Source of the DNA: Microvelia longipes
Lineage: Eukaryota; Arthropoda; Insecta; Hemiptera; Veliidae
NCBI GenBank assembly: GCA_018340805.1
Contig: JACMZG010001911.1
Coordinates: 36,927,200-36,991,199 of the forward strand
Reading direction: 5' to 3'
Length of the DNA stretch: 64,000 nt
Shown: piece by piece, positions 35,091 through 49,720 of the stretch
Layout of the letters: each line of letters opens with the position of its first letter
How positions within the stretch are numbered: position 1 is the stretch's first letter
Translations under genes and position numbers: made by a program
Notes under the pieces: model-generated
Database searches by the model: none
What the model saw: only the letters and a program-made list of their open reading frames with translations
What the model was told of the DNA's origin: nothing

Positions 35091-37376
35091 TTATCTTGAA
35101 TGAACTTTTTGTTTTACCAACCAAAGGAAGTTGGTTGGTTCTCTATGTCACCAATTGATTTTGTTATGTAAGCCTTCACTGACTGTCATACATAGTCAAA
35201 GCCTTATAATACGCAAAGTTTTTGACATTTGCTAACTCTTTTTTCTTATCCTTATGTATAAAATTTTTTATACATTAAACAATCTAAAGTTTTTATCGTT
35301 CAAACTCTATAACCCTTGAAAAAAACGTCTAGGATTTATTGCATTTGTTCTAATTTATTTTCTTCTATTTCCACAGACGACTGCATGTAGAATGTGATGA
35401 TATTACAGGATATAATTTGATTGCCTTTTTTATGTCCTTTTTCTTAAGTGTAAAATTATTAAAAATTATTGTTGAGGTATTATTGTAAGATAATACCTCT
35501 ATGGTACTACAAAGAACAATATTATTACGTTTTGAAAATAAAGCTTAGAACCAACGTGTTGAACATTTTTAACTCCCATCACGTAAAACCAATGAATAAA
35601 GAATGTTAAAAAAAGATAGGGAAATAGAGAGAAGCGAAAATTGAAAATTTAGATGTTTTCTATATCGAGGGAAACAATTCAAAGAGTTACAACTGCATTT
35701 GGCAAAAAAGTGAAATTCATTTGTGCTCCAAAGATATTTGGAGAAGCTACAACCAGTTATGTTACTGGGGAGAATATCAGTGATTTATGATAGGTACAGG
35801 GATTTTGATTTACAAGAGAAAGTAGGGAGAGGAGCAATAATACAGCACCAGAATTCGTTTTGGAGTTTAAAGGGAGAAAAATGCTTTATATAAAAATCTA
35901 GTAGTGAGTAGAAGCAGAATAAGTGAGGAGAAGGAAGTTAAGAGCTGGATAATATCCCTTTCTACGTCACTTTACTATTCTATAAACCTTTATCATATGA
36001 CAGCATCATACACCATACGATAAAAATACCACCCAAACAAATTTCACTCGTATTAATCGATATTAATGGTTTTTTGGTACAAAGTGAAATAAATTGTTTT
36101 CAACTTTACTTTTTGATTTGTTACAACAGTTTTTAGGCTCGTGGTCACACTGCTAACGTTTAGGGTCAGATAATAAATAACCCTAAAAAATAAAGTATTG
36201 TGCAGGAGAATTTGAAACGTCATTTGAGTTTTTAGTACCATATTCCAAATTATGATACTATCAGCATTTTTTTCAATTAATACTAAAATTTACTAAAATT
36301 AAATTGAGCATGTTTGATTTATTTTTTAATCTTTTTGTTTACTATTTACGCTTTTACGACTAATTCACGCATCTTGTTAATTTAAAAAGCAATCATAAAT
36401 GAAAAGTAAAAAAGACCAATTATATCATTTAAACCACAAAATTGCGCTTTTGAGCTAAAAAATAGCAGTTTTACTTTTTGTTTTTGTTCTAATGTATAAA
36501 ACTTTCGACGCCTGTCAGAAAAAAATCACTATCTGTTATGTGTATGCGTGCATTTTTTATGCTGGCTGTATAGACGGAGAGATCGAGTCGTAGGAGTTGA
36601 CCTTTCTTAATGATTCTCTTCAAATCGCTCTTCAAATATCAATCATTCTTAGTATCATTTTGCAAATTTAAGAATATCAATCTTTAAAAAAATTGTGGAG
36701 AGTTATAGGTTCTTCTATTAAAAAAATAGAGGAGGGGAATGGTATGAATAAGCAATGAAGAGTTAAATTTATGTTTTAAAGACAAATCACTTGGACTTTT
36801 TTTCTCTCATCCTCAATTTTTTTTACCGACAAAGTTATTTTTCATGATTATATTTTAGAAAGGTTCGGAAAAAGAATGAAAAATATCACAATGAAAATAT
36901 CATGTATATGTATTAATTCTAATGGATATTTATAGTTTCTTTACTGTCGATAAATAATTTTAAATGGGGCAGAAACTGGTAAAAAAAGATATAAGGAAAA
37001 TATTGACTACCGAGAATTTAAAAAAGTCAAATTTCCATATATTTTACACCTCAGTGGACATTTAAATTTTAGTATTATTTTTGAATCAGTGTTAACATTT
37101 TTTTCTTTTTATCCCTTGTATTTTCAAAACATAAATTTAAGAAAAAATCTTATTTTTTACTTATATTCTTTTACCTACTCTAGTTCAGTTATACATAGTT
37201 CAGCATAAAACACAAGGATCTATCTTAACTTGTTAGACTTGTGCATGAAACACTATTTAAAAGACATTTTTATTTTAAAAGACTTAAGGGAAGGTAATCT
37301 TTTTCGTCTATTTTGATTTCTATTTAGGCTTAATAATGTACCTTCGCTGTAACATATGAAAAAAGTATGTAATATT
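35091..37376. other. AT-rich unassigned sequence
   Basis: No gene or element is recognised. Short minus-strand frames at 36053-36241 and 37253-37450 have no motif. Confidence 0.5.
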
Positions 37377-37657
37377 AAAAAAAACATCGGGTATGGTGTA
37401 CCTCGGAACTTTTTATCATCACATAGGATAAGCAACGCTACGCTCATCATCCCAACTTCGGACTCGCTTCACTTGTCCTTAGATTGTAATACATTAGTTT
37501 TACTACCAACGGTAACCCATCCAGGCACTCACCTCGCTCGATGCTGCTTATCTTTTATGAGCCAATAGCAACCATAGATATTTCGACGTATTGAAACGAA
37601 ACATAGTATACTTACTTATTACATAATAAAATACACTTGTACCAAATTTGAACTAAT
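37377..37657 (-). mobile_element. R1 repeat, 3' third only
   Basis: Seen on the plus strand as atcgggtatggtgtacctcg, then tcggactcgcttcacttgtc, then ggtaacccatccaggcactc and acctcgctcgatgctgctta (5S-like, minus strand, about 37500-37560). It ends at the acttgtaccaaatttgaact word. The 5' two thirds are missing. Confidence 0.85.
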
Positions 37658-37877
37658 TTTTAGTTAGTCAGCAGTATTCAGGAAAGTATATAATAAGGTT
37701 ATCTGGGCTTTAGCTGAGGTGTATCGTCAGTAATATGTCTTATTACATTACTTAGTTAAAAATATCTACTCTCCTCCTCCCCAATTATTCTATTTAAAAT
37801 AGAAAATTGTATTTATACTGTATTTATATTGTATTTATTGTATTTAAACTGAAAATTGTATATTTTATCAAACACAC

Positions 37878-37889
37878 ATATATATATAT

Positions 37890-37953
<64 letters not shown>
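37878..37953. repeat. (TA)n microsatellite
   Basis: A pure TA run with short interruptions at its left side. Confidence 0.95.
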
Positions 37954-37954
<1 letters not shown>

Positions 37955-38513
37955 CATCTGATCACTATATCAATATATATTATCTTATCAGTGTAGATTT
38001 TGAGACGGTTTTCTTAGTTTGTATATCAAACTTGTTTAATCCATTGTTTGACACGATGAATTAATAAGGAATGTTATTTGATGAATATTATTCTCAATAG
38101 AAACCGGTGTTTATTCGACTAAAAAGATAATATAAAATGTATAACAGCAAAAACAGCCTTTTCTTGTTAATCAAAACAGAAGTAAACTCGCTAAGTAAAC
38201 TAAAGATAAGTGGCAAGCGGAACTTCTCCTCGACTCGTTCTAAAGAAATTGAATTTTAACTTTTTCAAATTAAGGCTCCAACGAACAAATTGTTTCTGGT
38301 TAACCATGTGGTAATATCTGGTTTATAAAACTAAATTTTCTAGTCAATTTTTGTGACGAACTTTAGCTTTAAAATATAAAACCTTTGACTTATTTAAGTC
38401 TTTAGGTAAAAAGAGGTTATATTTAAAAAAACATTTCCGACTGGAAATATGAAAATATATTTTGATTGTTAAATTCATTACTTCATAATCCATGATGTTA
38501 AAATAATTTTGGT
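37954..38513. other. AT-rich unassigned sequence
   Basis: No feature is seen. Confidence 0.5.
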
Positions 38514-39079
38514 CAGGGTTACGCAAAGAGTTGTCCTCGAACCCCAAGGGGTTCGTGAAAAGATTTAGGGGGTCCACGAGCTAAAAATCAAATTATTATA
38601 GAAAACAGTTTTTGTAAGTACTAACTTATGTTTTATGGATTTAATTAATTAATTTATGGATTACATATATCAAGATAGTATTAAGAAAGTTTTAATTGGT
38701 AATCGGAAATATTAAACATCAAATTTTCCTGTTATAAGTAAGAAGACGGAAAAAGTTGGGGTCAATGTATTGATTACCGAGATTCTGTTTGTTTTATTTA
38801 CAAATACAACAATTATGATGATGAGTGTTCATCATCATCTTGGTTGATTTTTTGTTGGAAACCTGACATTTTGTAAGTATTCACTGTAAATAATTATAAT
38901 ATTCTTATTGATTAAATTTGTTAATTCGTGATTTCTTCATAGGCCACTGTAGATAGTTGGGCATAATAAAATGTTTGATAAATAGTTTAAAACGTCAATA
39001 TGGATTTTCTTTAGGAGGGTGCACAAGAACTATAGGGTGTCCGCCAATTAGGGGTTCGCGGGGTCCCTACTTAACCTTG
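38514..39079. mobile_element. possible hAT-like non-autonomous element
   Basis: The left end cagggttacgcaaagagttg, then tcctcgaacccc, is loosely inverted at the right end (ggggttcgcggggtccctac, then ttaaccttg). Inside the left end, gaaccccaaggggttcg is a palindrome. Short CAGGG-type ends with ggggttcgcg words are typical of hAT-derived elements in invertebrates. No clear 8-bp target-site duplication was found. No transposase frame. Confidence 0.4.
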
Positions 39080-39339
39080 ATCTACTTAGGAAAATTGATC
39101 AGAAATTTAGTAAATCTAAACTAGGTTAAATCAACACGTCTAAGTAAACCTATGCATTTTTAAATCTAATCTATTATTGCGCAAATATTTGTTGATTTAT
39201 TGTTCTAAACACATAAAACTTAACACAATTGAATGCTTATTGCGATTAATATTGTCTTTTTCAGGCAATATGAACTTTAAACTAACACATATTTGTGCAT
39301 TCATGTGGGAGTTCTACTAATGTACTAGTGAAACCAAAA

Positions 39340-39572
39340 ATTCATTGAATCTAAACTAGATAATTTAGTTTTAATTTTAAACATCTAGGCAAATCTAAAA
39401 CACCTTTTAAACCTTAGATATAGATATCTAAACATCTATAAAGGGAAATCTTAACATCTTCTAAACCTTACATAAGTATCTAAACATTTTCTAAACCTAA
39501 TATAAGTATCTAAATATCTTGTAAACCTAATAGATATCAAAACATCTATAAAGGGAAATCTAAACATGTTAT
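39340..39572. repeat. degenerate tandem repeat
   Basis: Words ctaaacatct, tctaaaccta and ataagtatct recur at irregular 30-45 bp spacing. The phrase acatctataaagggaaatct occurs twice about 115 bp apart. Confidence 0.6.
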
Positions 39573-41199
39573 GGGTTAATCTTTAGTGATAGTGAAATTT
39601 TATGTAATACATGATAAGTACTATTTTGTAAAATTCATTACTTTACTAATGGAATTACAGTATCTACATTTATTGTAATGTAGTATTTGTTCTATTACAG
39701 ATCGAATTTTACAAAGCCTTTAAAGTTTAAAGCTATAATATCATTAATTTTTAACTATTCTCTGATTACCCATTCGCAAAGCACACCTTATCGAATGTTT
39801 GTCTGATATTGCTGTTTTCTTAGTTAATTGCAATTGTTTATTTTTAAGTTTTAAACTATTTTAGTATCTTATAAACAAGAAATAAGTGTAGAAATTAGTT
39901 TGATGTTTCCTTTAAGCAGTTTTCCTACAGTTACCTTCAAAGTTTATTGTTTATGTACTTTCTAAAACTAAAATACTTTCTTTGATGGTTTTTAATTCTA
40001 AGTAAAAACTATATAAATGGGAACCATTGAAGAAGATCGGATCCAAAGTCTTACAACGTACAACATTAACTCTTCTACTTACTGCTTCTTGTTTAAAAAA
40101 AAAGAAAAACTTTTACCAATAAAGATTCCAATAAAGAAACATCAATGAACTGTATTTTTTCTTCTTTTATGAGTTTTGTAGGCAACAGTTTGCTTTTTCT
40201 TGTTGAGCAGTTAAGTGGGATGCCTGGTTCACTGGTGGTATTTGTTTCGTCCTTATGTTAGTTGAAAGAGCAAGTTGTTTTAAAACTACTATAAATGGTA
40301 AATATCAGTGGCTTTCATTATGCCGTATAGAAGTAAAAACTTAGGGAATTAGAAATGTGTTGCTCGTGTTGTCAACGGCTTTTTCAATTTAATAGACCAA
40401 GAAGTTCCAACTGAACCGAGATATATAGAGTTTTAAAACTTTTAACTATCGGAACATCTGGGATAGTAAGCAAAAAGTTTTCCGAAAACTTTCCATAATC
40501 TCCCGTAAATTCATACCCCTTATAATACAAGAAGGTTTCACAAATATTGCTTCAGCGAATTCTAAAAGATAAGTTGTGTGTGTGTTAGAATATAAGGGAG
40601 GTGATTCGGTTGCAACAGATTGTATACCAGTGGGAGTTTACTGGCGGGTCTTAACGTAAATTTCGCTGAGGCAAGTAAGAGCCTACCAAGAAGGGGAAAG
40701 CATCTGCTAGCCGTTTTAGCTAGAAGGTTATAGAGTTTATTGAATCTTGTCGACCGCAAGACTTAGTGAGGGTTCCCTTTGCACAAACTATAACAGGAAA
40801 TTAGGGATAACACATTCAACCCTTTAAAGCCAATATACATATTTACTTAAAATTTAAACTACTATGAATTTAAAATAACTCAATTTCATTTTGAGTTCAC
40901 TTATACGCTTCACTAACGAAAAACTTAGTGATTCATACAAAGTTTTCTGCTTGAAATTAATATTTAACTTTTAAATAACTTATACTTCCTCTTCTGTAAA
41001 TACTTAGTAAAACCTGGGACTTTCATTGATTAGTCTCTTAATCTTGACATTAAGAAATTACTAACGACAATTTTATCTGCTCATATCTTCTTACTAAAGG
41101 CGATCTTTATCTTTCTCGTAAAAAGACGATTGGGCGCAAGCGAAAGCCCTTTGTTACCTAAGAAACTGATAGGTCGTTTCGGCATCACGACCAGTGTTT
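39573..41199. other. AT-rich unassigned sequence
   Basis: A somewhat GC-richer segment lies at 40560-40790 with a 65-codon minus-strand frame that I do not recognise. No supported gene. Confidence 0.5.
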
Positions 41200-41570
41200 T
41201 GTCATCCGCGAATAAACTAGCGGTCACTAATCTTGGCTCTGACCTCGCTCGATGCTGCTTAATATATGATCCAAAAAAAACTGGAGACATTCATCCCGCA
41301 TTGCAAACGAAACATATCAATATTAGGGATTGATGACGTCATAAAAAATATAGCAAGACTAGACCTAAAGATTGATTTTTATAGCATACATACGTTAAGA
41401 GCTTCGATGATAACTGACACACTAAACAGACAGACACCTTTGTAAAAAGTACCAAGAAGGTCTTAAAACGCCTGAAACGGATAATTGAGGAGAAATCCTT
41501 GTTTCGGAATTGAAGTTCCAATACAATACTTTTCCTCTGCATCCACAATATACATGAGGAAAACTAATAA
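41200..41570 (-). mobile_element. R1 repeat, internally deleted
   Basis: On the plus strand it shows ctctgacctcgctcgatgct (5S-like, minus strand), atgatccaaaaaaaactgg, then a jump to atgacgtcataaaaaatata. It ends with the 5' region of R1 reversed (ctgaaacggataattgagg, tacatgaggaaaact). The middle of the core is missing, as in the copy at 3762-4133, but with different breakpoints. Confidence 0.75.
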
Positions 41571-43303
<1,733 letters not shown>

Positions 43304-43465
43304 ACTAATTTATCCATATAACTTATTTATCCCCTCGTTATCCAATTTTTATGTACATAAAGTAATTAAATGTGAGTGTTCTCATATTCAATATGATAAA
43401 TTTAGAGATGTTGTTGAGCTGGCTTATTCTTTAAAATTTAAATGCTCAACCATCAATAGTACGAC

Positions 43466-43525
43466 ACACGGCTAAAATCAGTTGACAGCGTTGGAAAATA
43501 GTGTTAAGGAACCAATTAAGTTGGC
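43466..43525. repeat. half copy of the 30330-30475 MITE
   Basis: gacacacggctaaaatcagt, then tgacagcg, matches the left end of the MITE near 30.3 kb. Then aaggaaccaattaagttgg matches its inverted right arm. Most of the element is absent. An R2 copy starts within about 10 bp. Confidence 0.65.
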
Positions 43526-43530
43526 ATGGT

Positions 43531-43960
43531 TTGAAAATTTGTTCCTAGACGTTTCTATGGGACACTATAACTTTCGAACGCTTTCTCGGATAAAAATGAA
43601 ACCGTTAATGCCACGAACCCATTTGTTAATGAAATATGTGTGACGTCATTAACCTACAATAATGATCCCGCAAACATTTAATAAAAGTACAACTTTTCAA
43701 CAACTGCGTTGAGAATGTGTGTACATATGATTAACAATAATTCGAAGTAACATTACGTTACGAGTCCTAGTTTTGGTTTTAATGATTGACATATATAACA
43801 TAATGTAAACAAATCACGTTTTATTACTAATACATTTAAAAATTCGCTTATATCGTGGCAGTATGCCACTTATATAAACTATTAATATTACGTACTGATA
43901 AACGCCAACGACCATGTGGCCGTTAGCAGCAAAGATAGGTGTTTTTTTTCTAAGGAATAA
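43531..43960 (+). mobile_element. R2 repeat
   Basis: cctagacgtttctatgggac, aactttcgaacgctttctcg, tgtgacgtcattaacctaca, ataatgatcccgcaaacatt, ttaatgattgacatatataa, attcgcttatatcgtggcag, tatgccacttatataaacta, and a short tail (aacgaccatgtggccg). The GC-rich end of the tail is reduced. Confidence 0.8.
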
Positions 43961-44674
43961 AAAGAGATGTCTTGTTTATTTCTTAGGTGTTTTATAAAAA
44001 TGATTGCTTTTATTTATTTTTCTAATTTTCTTCTTTTTTGTTTTAGGTAAATAAATACAAATGTTACGCCTGTAATTTGTAAGTAAATGAGTTATTTCCT
44101 GAAAAATAATATACTTTTGGGTAACATCAGTTCTCTTAATAAATACAGTACATTTCTTCTTAACAAAAATTTTAAAATTCAGTTCGTTAACAGTGAAAAT
44201 CATAATATTTATTACTAAGCAATACCCTACTTAAAATTTAATTTATATCTACGAAGTAATATTAAATACATTTATTATTTATTTAAAAAAAACTTTTGCC
44301 TTTCATTTTTAGCGAATTTTAGATAGAATTCCCTATTTAACTTTATTTTATTTCTAGTCTATAAACCTTACTGTGAAATAAATATCAGCTTGATTTTATG
44401 TCATTTTTATATTAAGGCTTTTTTTGTTTTTTTAAGTTATTTAATTTTTATAGCCGTTCACAGTCCGATTTATGTTTTCTTTTGTTGAACATTATAATTT
44501 TTGAATTTTTATATGATTGTAATTTATGTTATTCATACATAAATAAATATAAAATATATATCTCATCCATGCGACAACATATAATAGGTATCATGTGACA
44601 TAAGTATCACATCGATGTTGGTTCCTAATATACTCTTTTTATTATAAAAAATAACAAAAAATAAATATTTATTA
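43961..44674. other. AT-rich unassigned sequence
   Basis: No feature is seen. Confidence 0.5.
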
Positions 44675-45157
44675 CACTTTTCCTCATTTATACCACAGGT
44701 ATAAGGGAAAGTATTGTGTTTTTAAAAAAATCCGAAACCGGGATGTCAACTGATCATCCGTCTCAGGTGATTTTAGGTCTCCTAAGCGGTTTTCCTAAGT
44801 TGTTGTCTTTATGTGTCTATGTCTTAGTGTTTTTTATCGTCGTAGCTTCCAGTATAGTTATGCTAAAGAATTAAAAAAAAAATTAATAAAATTTGTACAA
44901 AAATCAATCTAGGTGTAATTAGTAGCTATCTAGAAATTTTTTTTCGTAATAACCAGCAAAAGTTTCGAAAAATCATAAAATGCGGAAACATTTAGCTGTC
45001 AGTTTGAGATTTAGCACGAATAAGACTAGATATATATAGACTGTATAAGACTAAGATATGTGCTAAGTTTAAACTCATTATCAGCATTAGTTCAATTTTT
45101 ATCTAATTACTTTGTCTACGTTTTACGTAATAAAGTACGTGTAAGTGTACCTCTTTG
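44675..45157 (+). mobile_element. R1 repeat, 5' part, interrupted by a fold-back
   Basis: acttttcctcatttatacca, then aatccgaaaccgggatgtca, tcatccgtctcaggtg, tcgtcgtagcttccagta, ttcgaaaaatcataaaatgc and ctcattatcagcattagttc. It ends at the gtgtacct word, where the long-TIR element begins. The 5S-like part and tail are not found after that element. Confidence 0.8.
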
Positions 45158-45667
45158 TAAAAATTATTTCTAGTGCTTGTTTAAAGTATCATTCAATTCA
45201 ATTTCAAATAAAAACTCAAATTCAATTCAATATCATCAATTCATTCTCTTATTTATCACTAACATAGTAATAAATAAGTATACTATGCTTCACAAGTATT
45301 TAGAAAATGAAATATTTTTTTAATTGTACCGCCCACACCCTAATTATAATATGTAGGTTTTAACAAGACGTGCGATTATTACGACAAGTAATGTCGTGAC
45401 TGGTAATCTAAATATTAAATATATCTATAAATTATACCTAATATAAATTTAGTTTTACGAGTTTATAGCATTTCTTTACACTTTCGTTCTTTCCTAATGT
45501 TGGATTGATTCATGTGGAGTGGAGTTAAAACAAGATGTTGAATATTCTTCGAATACTGTTGTTAGTGATAAATAAGAGAATGAATTGATGATATTAAATT
45601 GAATTTGAGTTTTTATTTGAAATTGAATTAAATGGTATTTTAAACTAGCACTAGAAATAATTTTTTC
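45158..45667. mobile_element. 510-bp fold-back element with about 107-bp inverted arms
   Basis: Arms at 45158-45264 and 45560-45667 are inverted copies with few differences. Each contains ttcaattcaatttcaaataa, aaaactcaaattcaatt and cattctcttatttatcacta. The interior (about 295 bp) is AT-rich and has no open frame. It lies exactly between two R1 copies in the same orientation. Confidence 0.8.
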
Positions 45668-46482
45668 TTACCTCATTTATACTTTAAAATAGTAATGTGT
45701 TTGCTCTAAAATCCTTAACCGGAATCATGAATTATCTATTCCAGGTTTTTATAAGACCACCTGAGTGGTTTTTACCAAGTAGTCTGTTTATATATGTGTG
45801 TGTATGCTATTATCTTTGTTCCTAGGGAGTTAAAATTTTGCACAATTATCAATTTTTAGTCTAGTTTTATAATCTTTAAAAAAATTAGATTTTAGAGATT
45901 AAGGTTCAGGAAACTTTTCAAAAATTCATGAAATGCCGCATGTTCAAACCAATTAAAAATTAAACACACTTGTAGTCATATTTTAGTACAACCAATTGCT
46001 AAGTGTAATTTCATTATCAGCATTAGTTCAATACTTATCAAATGACATATATACTTTTTTTTAAATTTTAAAAATAAAAAAAATCTAATTGAGTTCTTAT
46101 TTTGGAATAAGTGTATTCCTTTATGTGATTATACTAAAGTTTATTTCAATAGGGCTGGGATATCTATGGTCGTTTTTGGAGCACTGATAATAAGCAGCTT
46201 AGAGCTAGGTCAGTACATGACTGGGTGAGCGTTGGGAATAAAAGTACTAAAAGTAAAGTGCTTAAGACGAGACAAAGGAAGTCTGAAGGCGTACAGCTAT
46301 ATACATTTGGTAAATTCCATTTTGTGAGGACAAACAAAACAAGTTCAAAGGGTGGTTTTTCTCACCAGTGAGACCGAAGTAATACCACCTTAAGCTTTAG
46401 ATAATTATAACATTCCAAGGACGAGTGTCATGAATCAGATGTGTGAGGAAAAGTTCCGAGATACTCCGTGTTCGATTCTTTC
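45664..46482 (+). mobile_element. R1 repeat, full length but diverged
   Basis: It runs from cttacctcatttatactt through ccttaaccggaatcatgaat, gaccacctgagtggttttta, cattatcagcattagttcaa and a 5S-like module (46183-46240). It ends in the terminal tgtgaggaaaagttccgaga and tactccgtgttcgattct. Divergence from other copies is high. A segment with gaccgaagtaataccacctt is shared only with the fragment at 8420-8548, suggesting a subfamily. Confidence 0.75.
46183..46240 (+). other. 5S rRNA-like module in diverged R1
   Basis: ataataagcagcttagagct, then aggtcagtacatgactgggt, then gagcgttgggaata, keeps the 5S A-box to C-box order. The C box is damaged compared with 33097-33156. Confidence 0.5.
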
Positions 46483-48569
46483 TTTCATAATATTTTTGAA
46501 TTTTGTAAAATAAAATACCCGCCATTAGTGTTGTATGGCCTTAAGTTAATCAGGTTTACCCCTCATAAGACTTGAGCTTTGTTAGCATGGTTTTATCCTG
46601 TATTGTGTTCTTAGGAAAAGTGCACATTCATGTATAACTTCATATAGTCACCAATCTTGTTTTCGATTTTGGAGATGTGTGGGTTCTGAAACGCAGAGAT
46701 TTGATGTGAAATGTGGTTGGCACATTTTTTTATTACAAAGCTTTCCCAACAATTATCGGAGATAGGGAAGCGAAAATTCTCAATCCTTGTAATCTTGTCT
46801 TCTTTCATTGCTGGCGACAGTCAAGTAGCTTGTCCTTATTAATTATTTACAAAGTTGTAACAGATTGTGACAAAAGTCATATAGGAATAATGTAAACAAA
46901 TACTGTAAAAAGCCACTGATCTGCCTCTAAGCTGATCTGTAGCCAAGAATGTTTACGACCCCAGACATCAAGGATTCACTGTCTAGTGGCTGCTTCTCCC
47001 CTGAGGTGGATCTCAAAGAGGAAATTCTCTGATAGGTCTAAATGCCTTAGAACAATCCTTTTATAAAGTACAGAAATACAAGATTTTCTGCCCATTGTTT
47101 TTGTATTAAACATACACATTGGAACTAAAAATGATCTTAAAATACCTCGATATTGTCTCTCCTCGCATTTGTATTCAGGACACTTTAGTTCAGAAAAAAA
47201 GTTTTAATACTACTTTTCCCCTTCTTTTATACTTTTTTCGCTTTAAGTTTTATTCATAAAGTTAATTAAAAAGTAATTAAGAAACGAAAATTAATTAACA
47301 GAGTAATAGTATTTTTAAAAAAAATTCCTTTAGTCTGATTCTTGGAAGTTTTTGAAGTTTTTTCACAGAATTATAAATTAATATTATAGCAATATGGATT
47401 AAAACGGAATACTGTGTAAGCCACTATTGTACTTAATAAACATTTATTTCCTGACGCATAATGTTTTAGTGTGTGTACGTGTACGTATACTGCATTTACT
47501 CTAAATAGCTTAGTAAGAGGCAATGCTATGACCTCTTTCTTAAAAACTAAATTATAAGATATATAAATCCGAGCGGGCGGGCTTTTATATGTTGCTCTAC
47601 TAAAATACATTCAAATAATTACTATAAAAATTAATAATTATCTTTACCTTAAGATAATTAATAAAATACCTATGCTTATTATAATTTATAATTAAAATAT
47701 ATTAATGAATAAACAAAAAAATTAAAAAAAATCAAAGAAACATGAATCCGCTGGATTCGTAAAAATATTATTCCTCGTAAATCATTGTATTTACATGATT
47801 TTTAAAAAAAAATAGTGGGGTAGAGGTATTAAGAATAGGATGGGGGTTAGGAAAGTTAGTCAGATCAATTATATTTTATTAATAATGTAAACATAAAAAT
47901 AACAGAAGTTATACTATCAAAAATAATATGAGAAAATACATGCATAACCAAGTGATAATGCAAATAATAAGTTGTAACGCTACTTCTGAACAGATGACTT
48001 AAAGCCCAAAAAGCCATCAGAAATCCAGTTTTGATTTTTTTAAATCCGTCTTATTTGTATCATACCGAATTATATTGATTGTTATTGTCTAGATATTGTT
48101 CAGATCTAGAGTTCCCCTCGTGAAAGTTAGCCTCTGCCTTGACATAAATAGCCTTCAATTGTAAATGAATATTTAAACAGAAGAAAAGAAATTAGAGACG
48201 CATTTAACTATGGAAATGGACAAAGAAACTAATCAAGTGAGTCTATTTCATTTATAATTTGTTAGCTTCAGTCATGAAACCATAAAGACAGGAGGCTTGC
48301 ATTTTTTATTGGACAAATAGATAGATAGACTGGACTCAATCGTGCATAACTTTTATTTCGGGGGGTAAGAACTATAAGAACTCTTTTAGAAATTTACTCT
48401 GATTAAACTTCATGATTAATTCTGAACTTATTAAGTATAACTTTACTAGTCTAGTAATAGTGCTATTCAATTAAGTAAATTATAAATGATTAATTGGAAG
48501 GTAATGCTAGAGTAAAATAATGATGTGTGAATCTTTATATTATATGAATATATTACATTTTATAGTATA
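46483..48569. other. mostly AT-rich unassigned sequence
   Basis: A less AT-rich segment at about 46915-47060 (words gccactgatctgcctctaag, cccctgaggtggatctcaaa) has no recognised identity. No gene is supported. Confidence 0.5.
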
Positions 48570-49720
48570 TTTACGATGACGACAAAATAGCTTTCAAAAA
48601 TGCTTGGCGTAATTTTATGAAAGCACTAAGAATAATACATCATACAAATAACTGTAGAAGTTTCACTGCTGACTTAAAATCACACCAAGAATCAGCCAGG
48701 CTTGTCAGAGTTCTCAGTTAAAAAGATAATCATGCTAAACTTGAACCTTTTCAATCAGATGATAGAAATTATAGCACAAATGTTTAAGACTCTTTAGAAC
48801 TGTTGCTTTAAGCGCACTTTCCTCAGAAACAGCTTCAACCCTCAATTTACATTAATTATTTAGTGTCAATAAACTGTGAGTTTGATCGTGAACTAGGTCA
48901 GAGGATTGTCACCTGCACTCCGTTGGGCTGCAGGTTTGAGTCCTTGTAAAGCTGCTGGTATGGATGAGATCTTTCCAGCTCTCATTCAGAGGGCGCTTGA
49001 CATAATAATTTCAGCATTATTATCTATTTTTCAATCTAGCATTGCTTTAGGACGGGTGCCTGACTCAGGGAAGTCAGTCCGAGTGATATTCATTCCAAAA
49101 CCTGGAAGAAAAGTCTACACTGATCCTAAATTTTTTAGACCAATAAGTCTTACACTTTATTTACTGAAGATGCTGGAGAAATCGGATATTTAATCCCATT
49201 TAAATATTTCATTAATATATAAATGTAAACATTTTAACGAAGAAACTGTTATACGTACTTACTTAAAGATAGTTACTTACCCACATACATACTTACTGAT
49301 ACATACTTACTTATCCAACATACTTTCTTAAAGAAGCGCTCTACTGATACAGCTCTTCATGCTTTAGTAAGCTGAGCTAAGAAGAACCTTCATCACAAGG
49401 AATCTGTGCTATGTCCAAACTTTGATGTGAAAGTAGCCTTTGACAAAACTACATCAGGTATCATTCGAGCAAAGAGATGCCCAACCAAATGCCATCAGTT
49501 TGGATAGTAAGCATGCTAAATCATCATAGGATTACGTTTTAACACAATGAGTGCAACTTGACGAGTTTATTTCAGTCGGTTGTCCCCAGGGAGGATGCCT
49601 GAGCCCAAAGCTCTGGTGTCTTGTAATGGACGCGTTTTTATTTGAGCTTTCTAAATCATGTTTCTTTTGTCAATCATACACTAGTGGAACTATAGATGGA
49701 CGACACTGAAAACATATTCT
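48570..49720 (+). pseudogene. non-LTR retrotransposon reverse transcriptase remnant
   Basis: Translated pieces in order: DDKIAFKNAWRNFM and ESARLVRVLS (linker before the polymerase), then KAAGMDEIFPALIQ, RVIFIPKPGRKVYTDP and FRPISLT (early fingers motifs). Next come TALHALVS, VAFDKT (motif A with the catalytic aspartate) and GCPQGGCLSPKLWC (motif B). These are typical of Jockey/I-type LINE polymerases. The frame is broken by stops and frameshifts, and there is an AT-rich disruption at about 49195-49330. The catalytic YADD motif C is not readable after motif B. The endonuclease and 3' end are missing. The element is dead; the clade is not resolved. Confidence 0.85.
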
